Source: Isoetes taiwanensis (taxonomy: Eukaryota; Streptophyta; Lycopodiopsida; Isoetales; Isoetaceae). Taken from it: DNA of 64,000 bases. Numbering within the stretch: position 1 is the stretch's first letter; each line of letters starts with the position of its first letter. A program made the translations under genes and the position numbers. Under the pieces are notes generated by a model that did not search any database, was not told the origin of the DNA, and worked only from the letters and a program-made list of their open reading frames with translations. This document shows positions 1-10,950 of this stretch, piece by piece. The stretch is taken from positions 5,166,323 to 5,230,322 of the forward strand of contig JAJEKV010000060.1 in NCBI GenBank assembly GCA_021234155.1, read 5' to 3'.

Positions 1-418
1 GGATCTACCTCCTCCGTCACCATTCTTTGCTCCAATCGTTGAACCCCAAGGAAAGCCCGCGAGCCATCGTCGAATTCGATGGAGAAATCGAATTGGGGCT
101 TTTCTTGTGGGCCGTCCAAATCCGAGATGGACGGTCGAGATGAAATGCCCCAAGACAGAGGATACCAATTTGGGGCTTTTGTTGTGGGCCGTTCATCTCA
201 GAGATGGGCCGGCCGAGATCAATCTCTACCAACATTTTGGTACACCAACAAGAGGGTGCTTGGGGAGTTCTGAGGTGGTACCCGTGCGGACCGATCCATC
301 TCAAAAGTGGGCCGGTAGAGATCAATCTCTACCAACATTTTGTGGCATCAATCTCTACACCATTTGTGGCACTGCCAACATTTGTGACACTCAATATAAT
401 TGTATATATATATATATA
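1..418 (+). repeat. Dispersed repeat family X, copy 1
   Basis: This stretch shares its building blocks with 17370-17775 and 25005-25345. They are GATGAAATGCCCCAA, a GCTTGGGG box, a CCGTCCATCTC/GAGATGGACGG stem (degenerate here), GAGATCAATCTCTACCAAC, and an ATAATTGTATATATA end. The stem and the ATCAATCTCTACC box occur several times, so the copy is internally duplicated. Open frames on both strands are repeat-derived and look non-coding. No terminal inverted repeat or target duplication is visible, and the copy starts at or before the window edge. Confidence 0.75.
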
Positions 419-444
419 AGGAAGGAAGGAAGGAAGGAAGGAAG
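402..444. repeat. TA and GGAA microsatellites
   Basis: A short TA run is followed directly by about six GGAA units. It sits at the ATAATTGTATATATA end of family X, where the other copies also have TA-rich sequence. Confidence 0.9.
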
Positions 445-534
445 TTACTTTTATCGTCCACGGAGACCAAGGATATCTATCTATTATTATATATATACAC
501 GTATTAGATGTGTGTTTTGTCATCCCATGCCCAT

Positions 535-1035
535 GTTCATAGAGATTCATCCCAGCCGTCCAATCACGAAATGAAAGGCCAGGATAATGCCACCTCATTG
601 AGGTGCATGGATGGCCATGATGGGCATGCATGGGCATGCATGAGGGCATGCACCACATCCCCAAACCGTTGGATCAAAAGGGGAGAATAAATCCTAGCCC
701 TTGATTTTTGTGAAGAAGGTGCAAGGAAGGTGCCAAAAAAAAAAAGTTGGTGCAGCAGATCTCAACCGTTAGATTAAAAGGTGAGCATAAATCCTAGCCA
801 TTAACTTTTTAATATTAAATTGATTTTTTTCTTTTAAAGGAGGTGAGGTGGCACCCTCATTATAAAAAAGGCACCCTTATGAATGGACTTTCTAGGAAGC
901 TTCCTTCTGTTTAATCGTCTTCGAAGGCCCGTAGCTTGCAGTAGAGGGGTCGGATGAAGGTGGGGCCTACGCCGTTGGATTCCTCTCGTCGAGACCTTTC
1001 TAAGGAGTGGTGCTTTGGCACTATTTTATCGCATT
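535..1035 (+). repeat. Left arm of a large inverted repeat
   Basis: Read forward, this segment matches the reverse complement of 10335-10860. Shared blocks in the same order include the GCATGCATGGGC-rich part, CCGTTGGATC, AAATCCTAGCC, TTTTTAATATTAAATTGATT, GGAGGTGAGGTG, GGACTTTCTAGGAAGCTTCC, GGGGTCGGATGAAGGTGGG and CGCCGTTGGATTCCTCTC. The two arms enclose about 9.3 kb including a whole hAT element. Divergence is moderate, with small indels. This is most likely two copies of one dispersed repeat in opposite orientation rather than the ends of one transposon. Confidence 0.8.
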
Positions 1036-1049
1036 TGAAGCCAGCGTGA

Positions 1050-1215
1050 TCGATGTGTGATTTTGTCATCCCATGGGTCATGTTCATAGAGATTGATCCT
1101 AGCCGTCAAATGACAAAATCAAGGGTTGTTATAATTCCACCTCATGTGATGCATGGATGGGCACGATGTGCACATGCATACATATGCACATACATGCATG
1201 GGCCATGCACCATGC
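1050..1215 (+). repeat. Diverged second copy of the arm's head
   Basis: The sequence TTTTGTCATCCCATG...TCATGTTCATAGAGATT...CTAGCCGTC repeats the block at about 510-640, including the following GCATGGATGG and GCATGCA-rich part. The left arm therefore carries an internal direct duplication that the right arm lacks. Confidence 0.7.
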
Positions 1216-1422
1216 ACATGGGCCGTTAGATGGGGGAAGGTGAAATCTGGATCGTTCAAACTATAAGAGAGGAAGGCGACAAGAAGTTCCTATGCATGTG
1301 GTTAGGTGGCATACATGTGCATGCAAGCATTTATTGTAATCATGAGGTGTTAGTTGAGGTGGCATGTGCATTTATTTGCCACCATATCTTATCTATATTT
1401 AATATATAGATTTTGAGGTATG

Positions 1423-1680
1423 CATTTTTTGCCTTTTAATATAGAATATAAAAATCTTAATGTGAAACGTGGCAAGCCATATCTTGCTTTCTTTTCAAGT
1501 TTTCTTTCAAACTTTAACCATGAGGACGAGCTTGATGTAACTACATGGCAACATTTTTTGCCTTTTATTATAGAAAAACCTTAATGTGGAACGTGGCAAA
1601 GCTATATTTTGCGTTCTTTTCATGTTTTCTTTCGATCTTTAACCATGAGGACGAGCTTGATGTCATGTGAACTACGTGGC
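1423..1680 (+). repeat. Direct duplication, period 129 bp
   Basis: Two adjacent copies share CATTTTTTGCCTTTTA, CTTAATGTG-AACGTGGCAA and ACCATGAGGACGAGCTTGATGT. They start at 1423 and 1552. No reading frame is conserved between the copies. Confidence 0.8.
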
Positions 1681-1794
1681 AACCTATTTGGTTTTCCTTC
1701 CAACAGCTTTTTTTTTCTAAACTAAGGGCGCCTAGAATCTTTGGAAAAAAATTCCTCTCCTTCTTCTCTATGAAGTTCTAGCTTCGCACTCCAT

Positions 1795-2110
1795 GAGCGT
1801 CCGCTAAAACTCTCGCACTAGGGGAATCTTCATAAAGTCTAAGCGAATCTAAGGAACCTTGGGAGAATCTTTGGAAACATAGGGGAATCTTATGAGAATC
1901 CTGGGGTATTCTTAAGGAACCTTAGGGAATCTAAGGGGATATAGGGGAATCTTAAGGGAATCTAGGGATTCTTAAACAAATTCATGTGAATCCCTGTAGA
2001 ATAATGTGGAATCTCTGTAGGATCTTAGGAAATCCAAGAGAAACTTTGTAGAATTTTAGGGAATCTACGAGAAATGCACAGGGATCTAGGGATGTTTTTA
2101 GAATATTGGA
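1795..2110 (-). repeat. GATTC-type degenerate satellite, block 1
   Basis: GGGAATCT, AGGAATCT and GAATCTTAAGG recur roughly every 10-12 bases. On the opposite strand this is the AGATTCCC/TTAGATTC pattern of the larger block at 9230-10330. The orientation is opposite to that block, as expected from the inverted arms. Confidence 0.8.
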
Positions 2111-2149
2111 CAATCTTAATAGAATGTTGGCAAAACTTGGGTTATACTT

Positions 2150-2260
2150 TCTAATGTGCGTACATTCGACTTCATACACTCCCTCATGGTACAAATACTT
2201 GTATATATATATATACATATATCTATATACATATATCTATATATTCAATGGTTGGATTAG
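2150..2260 (-). repeat. Repeat boundary motif with TA run
   Basis: Reverse complement reads TA-run, CAAGTATTTGTACC and ATGAGGGAGTGTA. The same boundary is found at 9180-9225 and at 10919-10950, both on the plus strand. A diverged form (CAAGTTTTTGTACTATCAGTG) is at 17768. It appears to mark one end of the satellite-bearing repeat. Confidence 0.65.
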
Positions 2261-3054
2261 GCACAATCTTTTTTTCAAATCTAATCTCTAAATGTCGTGT
2301 AACACTAATAAAAGCATTGGAAATAGTAACATTGGAATAGAGAGATTCACTATCTGATTCTAATTTAGTCCAAATTCATATGCTCATGTGGACCTTCATT
2401 GTTTGAGTCTCTTCTGGTTAAATAGCTTGTGCTTGGATGGCACAATACTTGCATGCTTTTGTTATACAAGTGGAAAGAAGGTGCTGGTTTTGACCTGTGT
2501 TATAGAGCACCGTTGGAGATGACCAATTATCGGAAGGAAATTTGCACAATATTTTCAAGAAGGTGATCCCAACATCTTTGTACCACTTAGAAGATTATCA
2601 AGTGGCTTTGAAGAACACATTTCACCATGACATCATAACTAGGTATGTTAAAATCCATACATTATGTTTTTAAGTTTAAGATTTGTCCCATAAATTTGTT
2701 GCACATGGCTCTTCAATTTGTAGAATCTTGAGGATGCTTTTAAACATTTGCACATGGGCAAAATAGTAGTACGTTGGACTATGGCCCCAAAATAAGCATT
2801 TTAGACATGCTTTCGTTAAAAAATGGTGGGACCACAAATTTAGATGTGTACTTATATAAAGGCTTTTTTCAAAGGCCTTTGCAAAAAAGGCATGCAATTT
2901 CTGCATGCATGCATGCATTAGGCCAAGTGTCTTCAAACCAAGTTACCTCATGCATTTACTTGCTTTTAACAAAAAGGGCTACACATTTGGTGCAAGAAGG
3001 GCACGGTTAGTTAAAAGAGCATTTTAATGGATTTGTTGAGCCCTTTCATGTGTC
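2261..3054. other. No gene seen
   Basis: AT-rich sequence with only short, unsupported open frames. A short TGCA run lies near 2902-2918. Nothing else is recognisable. Confidence 0.5.
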
Positions 3055-3062
3055 AGCTACAG

Positions 3063-6000
3063 CAAGCCTTAAATTTGAATGGCACCCCTAGTTTTTTTTT
3101 GAAGGGCAAGTTTGCACCTTGCCATTCAATTTGAAGGGCGAATTTTTGGTCTGCCATTCTTTTGCATGTCCAGATTTAAGAGAGACATTCAAAGCTTAAA
3201 CCATGAAAATAAGAAAGAAAAACATTAAAAGACATTCGAAACTTAAACTTTTTAACTCTTATAACTATGAAAATGATACAAAATAACCTTAGCAGCAGTA
3301 GTATTATACTATGTTTCACAACATAATGGCAGCAACCAGCAAGTCTTGATAACTATAAAAGGATCCAAAATAACTCATTCATATGTTTCACAATGGCACC
3401 ATGCGGCGTTGTTTGTCTTGCATCCAAGTAGCAAAAATCAGATCATAATTTGCATCTCCCACATCAGGCGCAGATAGTGATAAAAACATTAAGGTCTCAA
3501 GAGTGGCCAGCTTCAAACTTTCTCGTAAATCATCTTTTATCACGTTTTGTCGTCGAAAACCAGCTCACATTCCATCGCGTGCTTCTTTGGAAGAACAAGA
3601 AGTGCTTGCCATAGTTTCATCACCTCGTCATAAACATCAAAGTTGAAATCATTCCGTCTATAAGCATCCCACAATGCCCTCATATTTTTACGGCCATGCT
3701 GCACCATTAATCTCACTACAAAGGCATAAGATTGTCCAATGCATTTCTCAACATCAACAAATGCATATTTACCTTCACTAAAGTTCTTGCATAAAGTTCT
3801 TGTCCACCTTTCAGTTTCACCATCCATTTCCTTCTCATTGCTTGCATAATCATTTGTGCTAAAAAGCTTTGTGCTTACTAAAACATTACATGTGTCTTCC
3901 ATGTTAAATCTTGTCTTCAAACATGATATAACCTTCAACACGTATTGTTGACCAAGCCTACTACATGAAGCAATTATCTCTTCAAATGATGATGTATCAA
4001 ATGAAAGCGCATACCTATTACAAAATCCACCATCATTTATATAAAATTAGTGATAGTCACCACTTTATTTAAGAACTATAAATGTATCAAATAAAAGCAC
4101 GCACCTGTGAGTAATTCCATCATTATCATCATAAACTAGATGGCCATGAAACTCATTGACCATAGAGAAGAACTTGGTTGTATACTTTGCTCCCCTTCCA
4201 AATGAGTTTCCAACAAACATTGACTTTAAAATCCCAATAGTGGAGGCAACCGTAGAAGAGATGCTTGAGATCTCAATGCTTCCTTCTTGAAATTGCTTGT
4301 TTAAAAGATTAAGCTCAAGCAAAACATCGGCAAGGAAATGAAAATAAAATTGGACACTCGCCTTTTCAAAGGATGCTAGAAGCTCACGTTCATTATTCGT
4401 CTCCCATAGACGCATTAGAGCAGGCATCAACTTAACAATGCGAGTGAGTACATTACCACGAGATAACCATCTTACCTCATGAATTTGCTGCAAGTTTAAC
4501 TTTGGTAACTCAAAAGCTTCCTCCAACGAGCGCAATTTCTCATGCCTTTTGCTAGACCTGCCTACCCATGAACATACTTTTCTTGCCAACTTCTCCAAAT
4601 CTTTGAACACTGGAAAGAAATTAAAGGCATCATTTGCTGCAAGAGCTTCTCGATGGGCCACACAATGTACACCAACCAAATGTGGCACATCCCTTCGTAA
4701 TTGAGTGACAAGTCCGTTTTGAGACCCAACCATACTACTACAACCATCTGTTGCAATACCCACTAGCCTTGATATTGGTAAACCCAAGTCAGCTAAACAA
4801 GCAATGAGACTTTGATAAATGGTATCCGATGTACCGTCCTTAATCCCAAGCAACTTTAAGAAACGTGTGCAAGGAATGCCTTTTCCTTTCTCCGTCAAGT
4901 AACATGTGTACACAATCAAATGTTGTTCCAAAGCCCGATCCGTACTCTCATCAATCAATATAGAATAAAATGGACTTCCCTTGACTTCTTCCAGCAAATG
5001 CATAAGATATGCTCGATGTGCCGCTGCCATGAACTCTTTGCCTAAAGGTCACAAAAAAGAAGAATTAACAAGATATAATTCCTTATATGAACCTATATAA
5101 AGCATTTGCAATTTGCAAAAGAATAGAATATAGAAAAAAAATGAAGTCTTATATTATATGAACATATTATAATCAAACAAAGAACATGGAGAATGAAACA
5201 AATAGTAAAAAAAGCAATGCACGTACCTGCCATTAGATTAGTATACGCTGAATATTCATCATTGATTGGCATGTTAGGAGTCTCCATCAATCTTTGAAAG
5301 GCACAAAGCCTCTCATATTCTTTTAGTGACTGTAATTGAGAGGCAACTTTATATGCACACTTCATAACAGAAATAATACGTGCCTTCTCTTGCTCGCACA
5401 TAAGCATCACATGTTGAGGAATAGTATAGCTTGTAGGGTTATTCTTTGCATTTATCCTCAACACTGCAAGTTTATGCACTTGGGATCTGTCATGAGTCTC
5501 TAAAGCTCCTCTTTGCAAAGACTTACTTCCTTCCCTTGCAAAAGGCGTGTCCATTTGATATTCCATGCAATAAGAACATTTGATTCTCTGATTTGGGGGA
5601 ATTCCCACAGGCCTGTTCCATGGATAGAGATCTGCCCAACTTGGCTTCCATGTTCTCACATACTCCTTTTTTCCAGATTCACCATCCTCCACCTCTTCAA
5701 TCACAAAATCTAAATCTTCCAAGTCATCATAAGGATCTGCTTCAGGATTTAAGTTAAGGTCTAGTGATGCATTATTCCCATGAGAGGAATCTGGATTGGC
5801 ATGAGAAGCCTTTGAAAAGCCAAAGGCTTTCCTAAGAAGCTTTTGCTGCCTTCGATCTTTTTTTGGCCTCCCCATTTAGGAAGAAAATCTGCAGAAAGAG
5901 ATGGATAAGAAAAGAAGGAAAAAAAAGACAACTTCTCTCTTAATCAGAACATTGAAATACAGAAAATATCTACCCTATAGATACCTCTGATCACCAGATC

Positions 6001-6640
6001 TTGGAAAGGAAGACATCACAGCAGAAATGGAACAAATTGTAGCCGAATTAGTCAATTGATCACATCAAATGCAATGCATGCAAGCTAAGAGATTGGGCGG
6101 CTAAGGAAAAGGAGGAGCGATGGGCCTTTTGGTGGGCGGGAAAGAAAAGGAGGAGTAAGGAAAATCCGGAAAAGGGAGCTTTTTACCTTTTTTTTACTTA
6201 CGGTTCCCTTCCTTTCCTTGACCTTCACTTCTTTTTTTTTTTGCATTTATAACTTGCATGCCACCACCACCAACCAAGGTACCCCAAGTACCAACCAATA
6301 AAATTGAACGAGTAAAAATAGCATTTGTGTTCGTTGTTGATTGAATCTAGACTTGAGAGAGATAATAAAAAAGTTGGACAATCAAATGTTTTATGTTTTG
6401 GCATTTTTATTTTGTTAGACAATGTTAAAAAATGAGTAAAGGTATATATATTATGAATAATATTTTTTTTTTTTTGAAAATCATGGCCATTCTTTTGAAG
6501 GGCAAATTTTCCCTAAGCTTTTCTATGGAATGGTATATTTTTTCCCTTGCCATTCTTAAGAATGTCAAAAAAAATTTGGCCATTCTCTGCATGGCCAGGA
6601 CCCCCAAGAATGGTACCGAACACTTCAAATTTAAGGCTTG
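3063..6640 (-). mobile_element. Complete hAT-type DNA transposon (3,578 bp)
   Basis: The two ends carry perfect 17-bp terminal inverted repeats, CAAGCCTTAAATTTGAA (3063-3079 and the reverse complement at 6624-6640). Flanks are GCTACAG on the left and GCTACATG on the right. This is an 8-bp target duplication if the left copy lost one T, and eight bases is the hAT hallmark. Both subterminal zones carry short repeats (TTGAAGGGCAA, TGCCATTC), as hAT transposase binding regions usually do. Inside is one minus-strand transposase gene. The element sits between the inverted arms of an unrelated dispersed repeat. Confidence 0.85.
3388..5875 (-). CDS. hAT-superfamily transposase (ZNF862/KIAA1586-like), three exons, one frameshift
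   Basis: The start is ATG at 5873-5875 (MGRPKKDRRQQ). Exons are 5875-5227, 5041-4105 and 4014 downward. Both introns are GT-AG, and the splice codons rejoin as Gly and Arg. The N-terminus is basic, then acidic. A TTF-type zinc-finger signature follows (CSYC, then THDRSQVH). The RNase-H-like core has the LIDESTD motif, ATDGCSSMVG and GVHCVAHREAL typical of this hAT group. Exon 3 stops at 3537-3539, but the next frame at once reads LKLATLETLMFLSLSAP...ATWMQDKQRR down to a stop at 3388-3390. That resembles the dimerisation tail. A single indel in the AAAA run near 3549 therefore probably truncates the protein from about 735 to 687 residues. Family members act in cut-and-paste transposition. A domesticated role cannot be excluded. 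Confidence 0.85.
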
Positions 6641-7199
6641 GCTACATGGCTAAAAAGGAATGACGGTTGCACCATCAATTTCGGTCCATTTATGACATTT
6701 TCGGTGCATTTATGGCATCTTGGTGAAAAATATTATCTTTAGACTTTTAGGGTCTATGGAATGGGACGTGCCTGTGCTATGGTGTTGGTTTTATTAGGGT
6801 TCGTAAGCTACTCTGGCAATGGAGTACAATGACCAGCACAATCTCACATTGGATTACTGAAATACACTGACGGCTACACACTTGAATACGGTTGGTAAGA
6901 TATTTTTACCCTAAGTTTTGTATTTCTAACCTACGGTGATAGATCCGGTATCACGCCATTTGTTTTAGGCTGCTCCGAAATGGCGAAAAGCTGAATGTAT
7001 TTTTGGCGAATATAAGGATCAATGAGAATGAGTCTCGATGCTTAACAGATGTATCACAATCAGATAAGAGCAAAGAGATTATTGTAAAAAATCCAGTGCC
7101 AAAAGGAAACTTTGAAGCATTGCTAAGAACTGAGGGAGCTGGCATACGAAGCCCACTTATGCTGATATATTGGATTTCTAATGGGGAAGAATTTTGAGG
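6641..7199. other. No gene seen
   Basis: Short open frames on both strands near 6950-7197 overlap each other and have no recognisable domain. The plus-strand one (7003-7197) might be upstream coding sequence of the next entry in another frame, but this is unsupported. Confidence 0.4.
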
Positions 7200-8329
7200 A
7201 TGGGTCGTCCATCAAAAACTATTCTGGAAAGCAGGGCACTAGAAGCAGGATTCCGACATATAGGCAGCAAAAAAAGACCAACTAGGCCAGCTAGATCAAG
7301 CTTGGAAGCTTACATAGTAGTAATTCATGGTAACACCAACGTGGCATTCATCGATGGAGCTATAGACAATACTGTTAATCCCAACACTTGTCTGGACGAA
7401 CTCAAGAATGATGGCGTTCCCCTTAATCAGGTTTGATCAAATTTGACATACATTTACTAAAAAATGTGGAGCAATAATGTTTTTGACATTGCTCATGTAT
7501 TCTGATAATCTGCACTTCTTATTTTAAGTTTCCTCCATGATTTTCTAGTTTGAAAGATGCCTGTTATAAAATATTCTAGTTATTCTATGATACTATGTTC
7601 TGGATGTTTCCTAAGGCATAGATATTAATTATCTGGCCAATATAGCAGCAGGTTCTTTAACACACCCATCTTGAGGGAGAAGTTTAGATATAACAGATTA
7701 TAATCTCAAGATTATAATCTCAGCCAGAATGTATGATGCTACAACAGATGGGATAAAAAAGGCTGGAAAAGTTTGGTGCTCTATAATGGTGGCTTTCTCT
7801 TGCATTATGCAAGTAATCTTATTCTGTCACAAGCTAACATTTGTAGTCGAGATTGCACTATGAGTGTATTGCTCTTGAAGACTTAAGGTTTGGTTGAAGA
7901 TATGTTCCGTGCTCTTGAAGACTTAAGGTTTGGTTGAAGATATATTCCATGCAGGAAGTTTTCTTTCCATTTATGATTTTATACATTTGCTGGAACATGA
8001 GAATAAACAGCAAAAGGGAGTGGTTCAACCTTATCTTATTCACTGTTTTTCCATCTCTTTAGATTTGTACTTGGCATATTAGTGATTTAAGGTTGAAGGG
8101 CGAAAAGCCATGAGATTCTTTTGCTTACCTGCTAGTAGCTTAGCATTTTACCCTGTTTAAAGGCTAACTTGCTCTGGTTCTACTGCAGGTAACCGGAATC
8201 GCATCTACCTCTTTTCAAATTTCTGAAGGCATGAAGCATTCTGAGGGGTGCAGCATCAGCAAAATTCTAAATTCCACAAGGACATTTTGGCGACCAGAAA
8301 GAACATTGGATTTCAGGAATAAAAAATAG
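7200..8329 (+). CDS. Hypothetical two-exon gene
   Basis: Exon 1 runs from ATG 7200 to 7430 (77 codons, MGRPSKTILESRALEAG...) and ends at CAG|GTTTGA. Exon 2 starts after TACTGCAG at 8189 and keeps the same frame to TAG at 8327-8329, giving about 123 residues. The splice sites and maintained frame are the only evidence. I recognise no domain. The N-terminus is basic (RHIGSKKRPTRPARSS). It could be a relic of a transposon gene or chance coding. Confidence 0.3.
7871..7950 (+). repeat. Tandem duplication, 40 bp x 2
   Basis: GCTCTTGAAGACTTAAGG... starts at 7871 and again at 7911. The copies differ at only two or three positions, so the duplication is recent. It lies in the putative intron of the preceding hypothetical gene. 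Confidence 0.95.
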
Positions 8330-9141
8330 GATATAAACTTTTCAGGTCCTCTCTATTCCCAACTTCTATGGTTATAAGTGCAATATCAGGCATCGCATTA
8401 TACTTGAAGAGGAAAGAACCATGATTTATCTGAAAATCCTTATGGATTTTATTTGAAGATTATTACGTTTTTTATAGCATTTCATCTTCGCAAACACTCA
8501 CGGATATGTCATATCTATTTATAAAGGCTACCTTCTATTACTTCTATTACTGTTGTTCTCTCTTTAACTATAAGTAAAAAAGTTTTGAAATGGTCTTATT
8601 GTAAAATTACCACTTACATGACTATTTTCTAGATGATTGTTTTCTTGAGGTCTGCTGCGCTTACCAACAATGTTTGTTAGCATTTATGCATCTGTCAAAT
8701 AACACAAACATGCAGGTCAATTTAATCTTTAAGGCATTACTTCTTGTTGACGTAAACATGCACATTCTGGAATCTAATTTCAGGCATTGTACTTGTTGGT
8801 TAAGCATGAAGACAAGTTTAAAATGCATTGGAGACTATCTATTGGCTTGATAATTTTTAAAGTAGACTTGGCAGAGGTTTTCTGGTTGAATTCGATAAGG
8901 ATTAACATTTATCTGCTTTTATAAGATCATCATGGATGCATAGCTATAAACAAGTATGATTAAAACTTGTTTTTAAACTTGAATATGCTGTCTTGGCTTG
9001 ATACTTGTATAAATCGGACTACGTGGCACCCCCTATAAGATTATCCTCATTATAAACATGGAACTGATAAGTCCAACCAGGCTAAGGTATCTTGGTCTGT
9101 GCTGGATGTCTGGTACTGGTCTTTGGATCAGGCCCAGGCTT

Positions 9142-9146
<5 letters not shown>
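8330..9146. other. No gene seen
   Basis: AT-rich, stop-dense in all frames. No repeat structure noticed. Confidence 0.5.
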
Positions 9147-9191
<45 letters not shown>

Positions 9192-9225
9192 AGTATTTAT
9201 ACTATGAGGGAGTGTACAAATTCGA
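9147..9225 (+). repeat. TA microsatellite and repeat boundary motif
   Basis: About 22 TA units are followed by CAAGTATTTATACTATGAGGGAGTGTA and CGACCG. This is the same boundary as at 2150-2260 in reverse. It opens the right-hand copy of the satellite-bearing repeat. Confidence 0.85.
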
Positions 9226-9229
9226 CCGA

Positions 9230-10330
9230 AAGCCAATGCAGCATCATTCAATGAAGATTCTATAAGCATTCCCCTCGATTCTTTATGATTCTATCAAGAT
9301 TCTCCTAGATTCTCAAAGATTTTACAAAGATTCCCTTAGATCTCCTATGTTCACATAGATTCTTTTTAGATTCTCCTAGATTTTCAAAGATTATCCCAAG
9401 ATTCCTCAAGATTCTATGTAGATTCTCCTACATTCTCCAAGATTCTATGAAGATTCCTCTAAATTTCCTTATATCTCCTAGATTGAGGAGAAGTTCTCTT
9501 CATATTCTCATAGATTCCTTAAGATTCTCTTGAGATTCCTTCAGTATTGTACAAAGATTCTCCTAGATTCTCCAAGATTCTATAGAGATTCCCCTAGATT
9601 ATATGAAGATTTCCTAGATTCCTTAAGATTCTCTTGAATTCTCCAAGATTTTATGAAGATTCTCCTAGATTCCTTTAGATTATAGGAAGATTATCCAAGA
9701 TTCCATCATGATTTCACTAGATTCTCAAAGCTTTTAGAAGATTCCTTAAATTCCCAAAGATTCCTTAAATTCCCAAAGATTCTCTTAAGATTCCTCTAGA
9801 TTCTCTAAGATCCTATGAAGATTTCCTTAGATTTTACATGATTCCATCAAGATTCCTCTAGATTCTTAAAGATTCTATAAAGATTCCCTTGGATTCCCTT
9901 AAATTCTCAAAGATTCTCTAAGTGATTCCTATAGATTCCCCAAGATTACGCTAGATTTCTATAGATTCTATGAAGATTCTTCTAGATCCCCTTAAGCCTT
10001 CCCTTAGATTCCTTAAGATTCTACAAAGATTCTCCTACATTCTTATGATTTTACAAAGATTCTTGAGGAATTCCATCAAGATTACCCTAGTTACTCAAGA
10101 GATTCCTTGTGATTCCCAAAGATTCTGTTGAGATTCTTATAGATTCTATAAAGATTCCTCTAGATTCTCCAAGATTGCTTCAAGATTCCTCTAGATTCTC
10201 CACGTATTATAAAGATTCCTTTAGATTCCCTGAGATTCCCATGGATTCCCTTTAGATTCCCTAAGATTCTCTTGGAATTCCTCTAGATTCTCTAACATCT
10301 CTGAAGATTCCCTAGATTCCTCTTAGTGTT
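9230..10330 (+). repeat. GATTC-type degenerate satellite, block 2 (1.1 kb)
   Basis: AGATTC and its one-base variants recur almost continuously, usually separated by 4-6 bases such as CCTT, TCCT or TCAA. The period is near 10-12 bp with a weaker higher-order pattern (AAGATTCTATGAAGATTCC). Units are too diverged for a simple consensus. No open frame of note. Related blocks are at 1795-2110 (opposite strand) and 18005-18400. Confidence 0.85.
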
Positions 10331-10334
10331 CGAT

Positions 10335-10860
10335 CACGTTGGCTGCAGTTGCGACGAAATAGTGTCAAAGCACCACTCATTGAAACGGTCTCGGCGAGAG
10401 AGGAATCCAACGGCGTGGGTCCCACCTTCATCCGACCCCTCTACTGCAACCTACGTGCCTTTGAAGGCGATTAAATAGAAGGAAGCTTCCTAGAAAGTCC
10501 ACTCATAAATGTTTTGCCACCTCATTACCTTTTTATTAATGAGGGTGACACCTCACCTCCTTTTAAAAAAAAAATCAATTTAATATTAAAAAGTGAATGG
10601 CTAGGATTTATGCTCACCTTTTGATCTAACGGCTAAGATCTGCTACACCAAATCTACTTTAAGGGACCTTCCTTGCACCTTCCTTACAAAAAATCAAGGG
10701 CTAGGATTTATCCTCCCCTTTCGATCCAACGGTCCGGGAATGTGGTGCATGCCCCCATGCATGACCCATGCATGCCTCCATGCATGCCCATAAGAAATGG
10801 ATGGCTCTGATGCTGCCACCTCACTGGCCCCACCTTAAACAGACGGCATCCGGGCATGTA
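10335..10860 (-). repeat. Right arm of the large inverted repeat
   Basis: The reverse complement of this segment aligns block by block with 535-1035. It lacks the internal duplication of the left arm and joins directly to satellite block 2. Its outer end is followed by GATACAAGTATTTGTACTATGAGGGAGTATA, a direct repeat of the boundary at 9190-9225. The right-hand repeat copy (about 9190-10910) is therefore bounded by two boundary motifs in the same direction. Confidence 0.8.
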
Positions 10861-10950
10861 AGAATCAGACACATTATATACCAAAGTTTTATGATATACC
10901 TTTATATATATAACTGATACAAGTATTTGTACTATGAGGGAGTATATCAA

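Noticed and set aside
1-690. Several 60-155 codon frames
   Set aside because: They coincide with dispersed repeat family X and its microsatellite, and frames are not conserved between copies.
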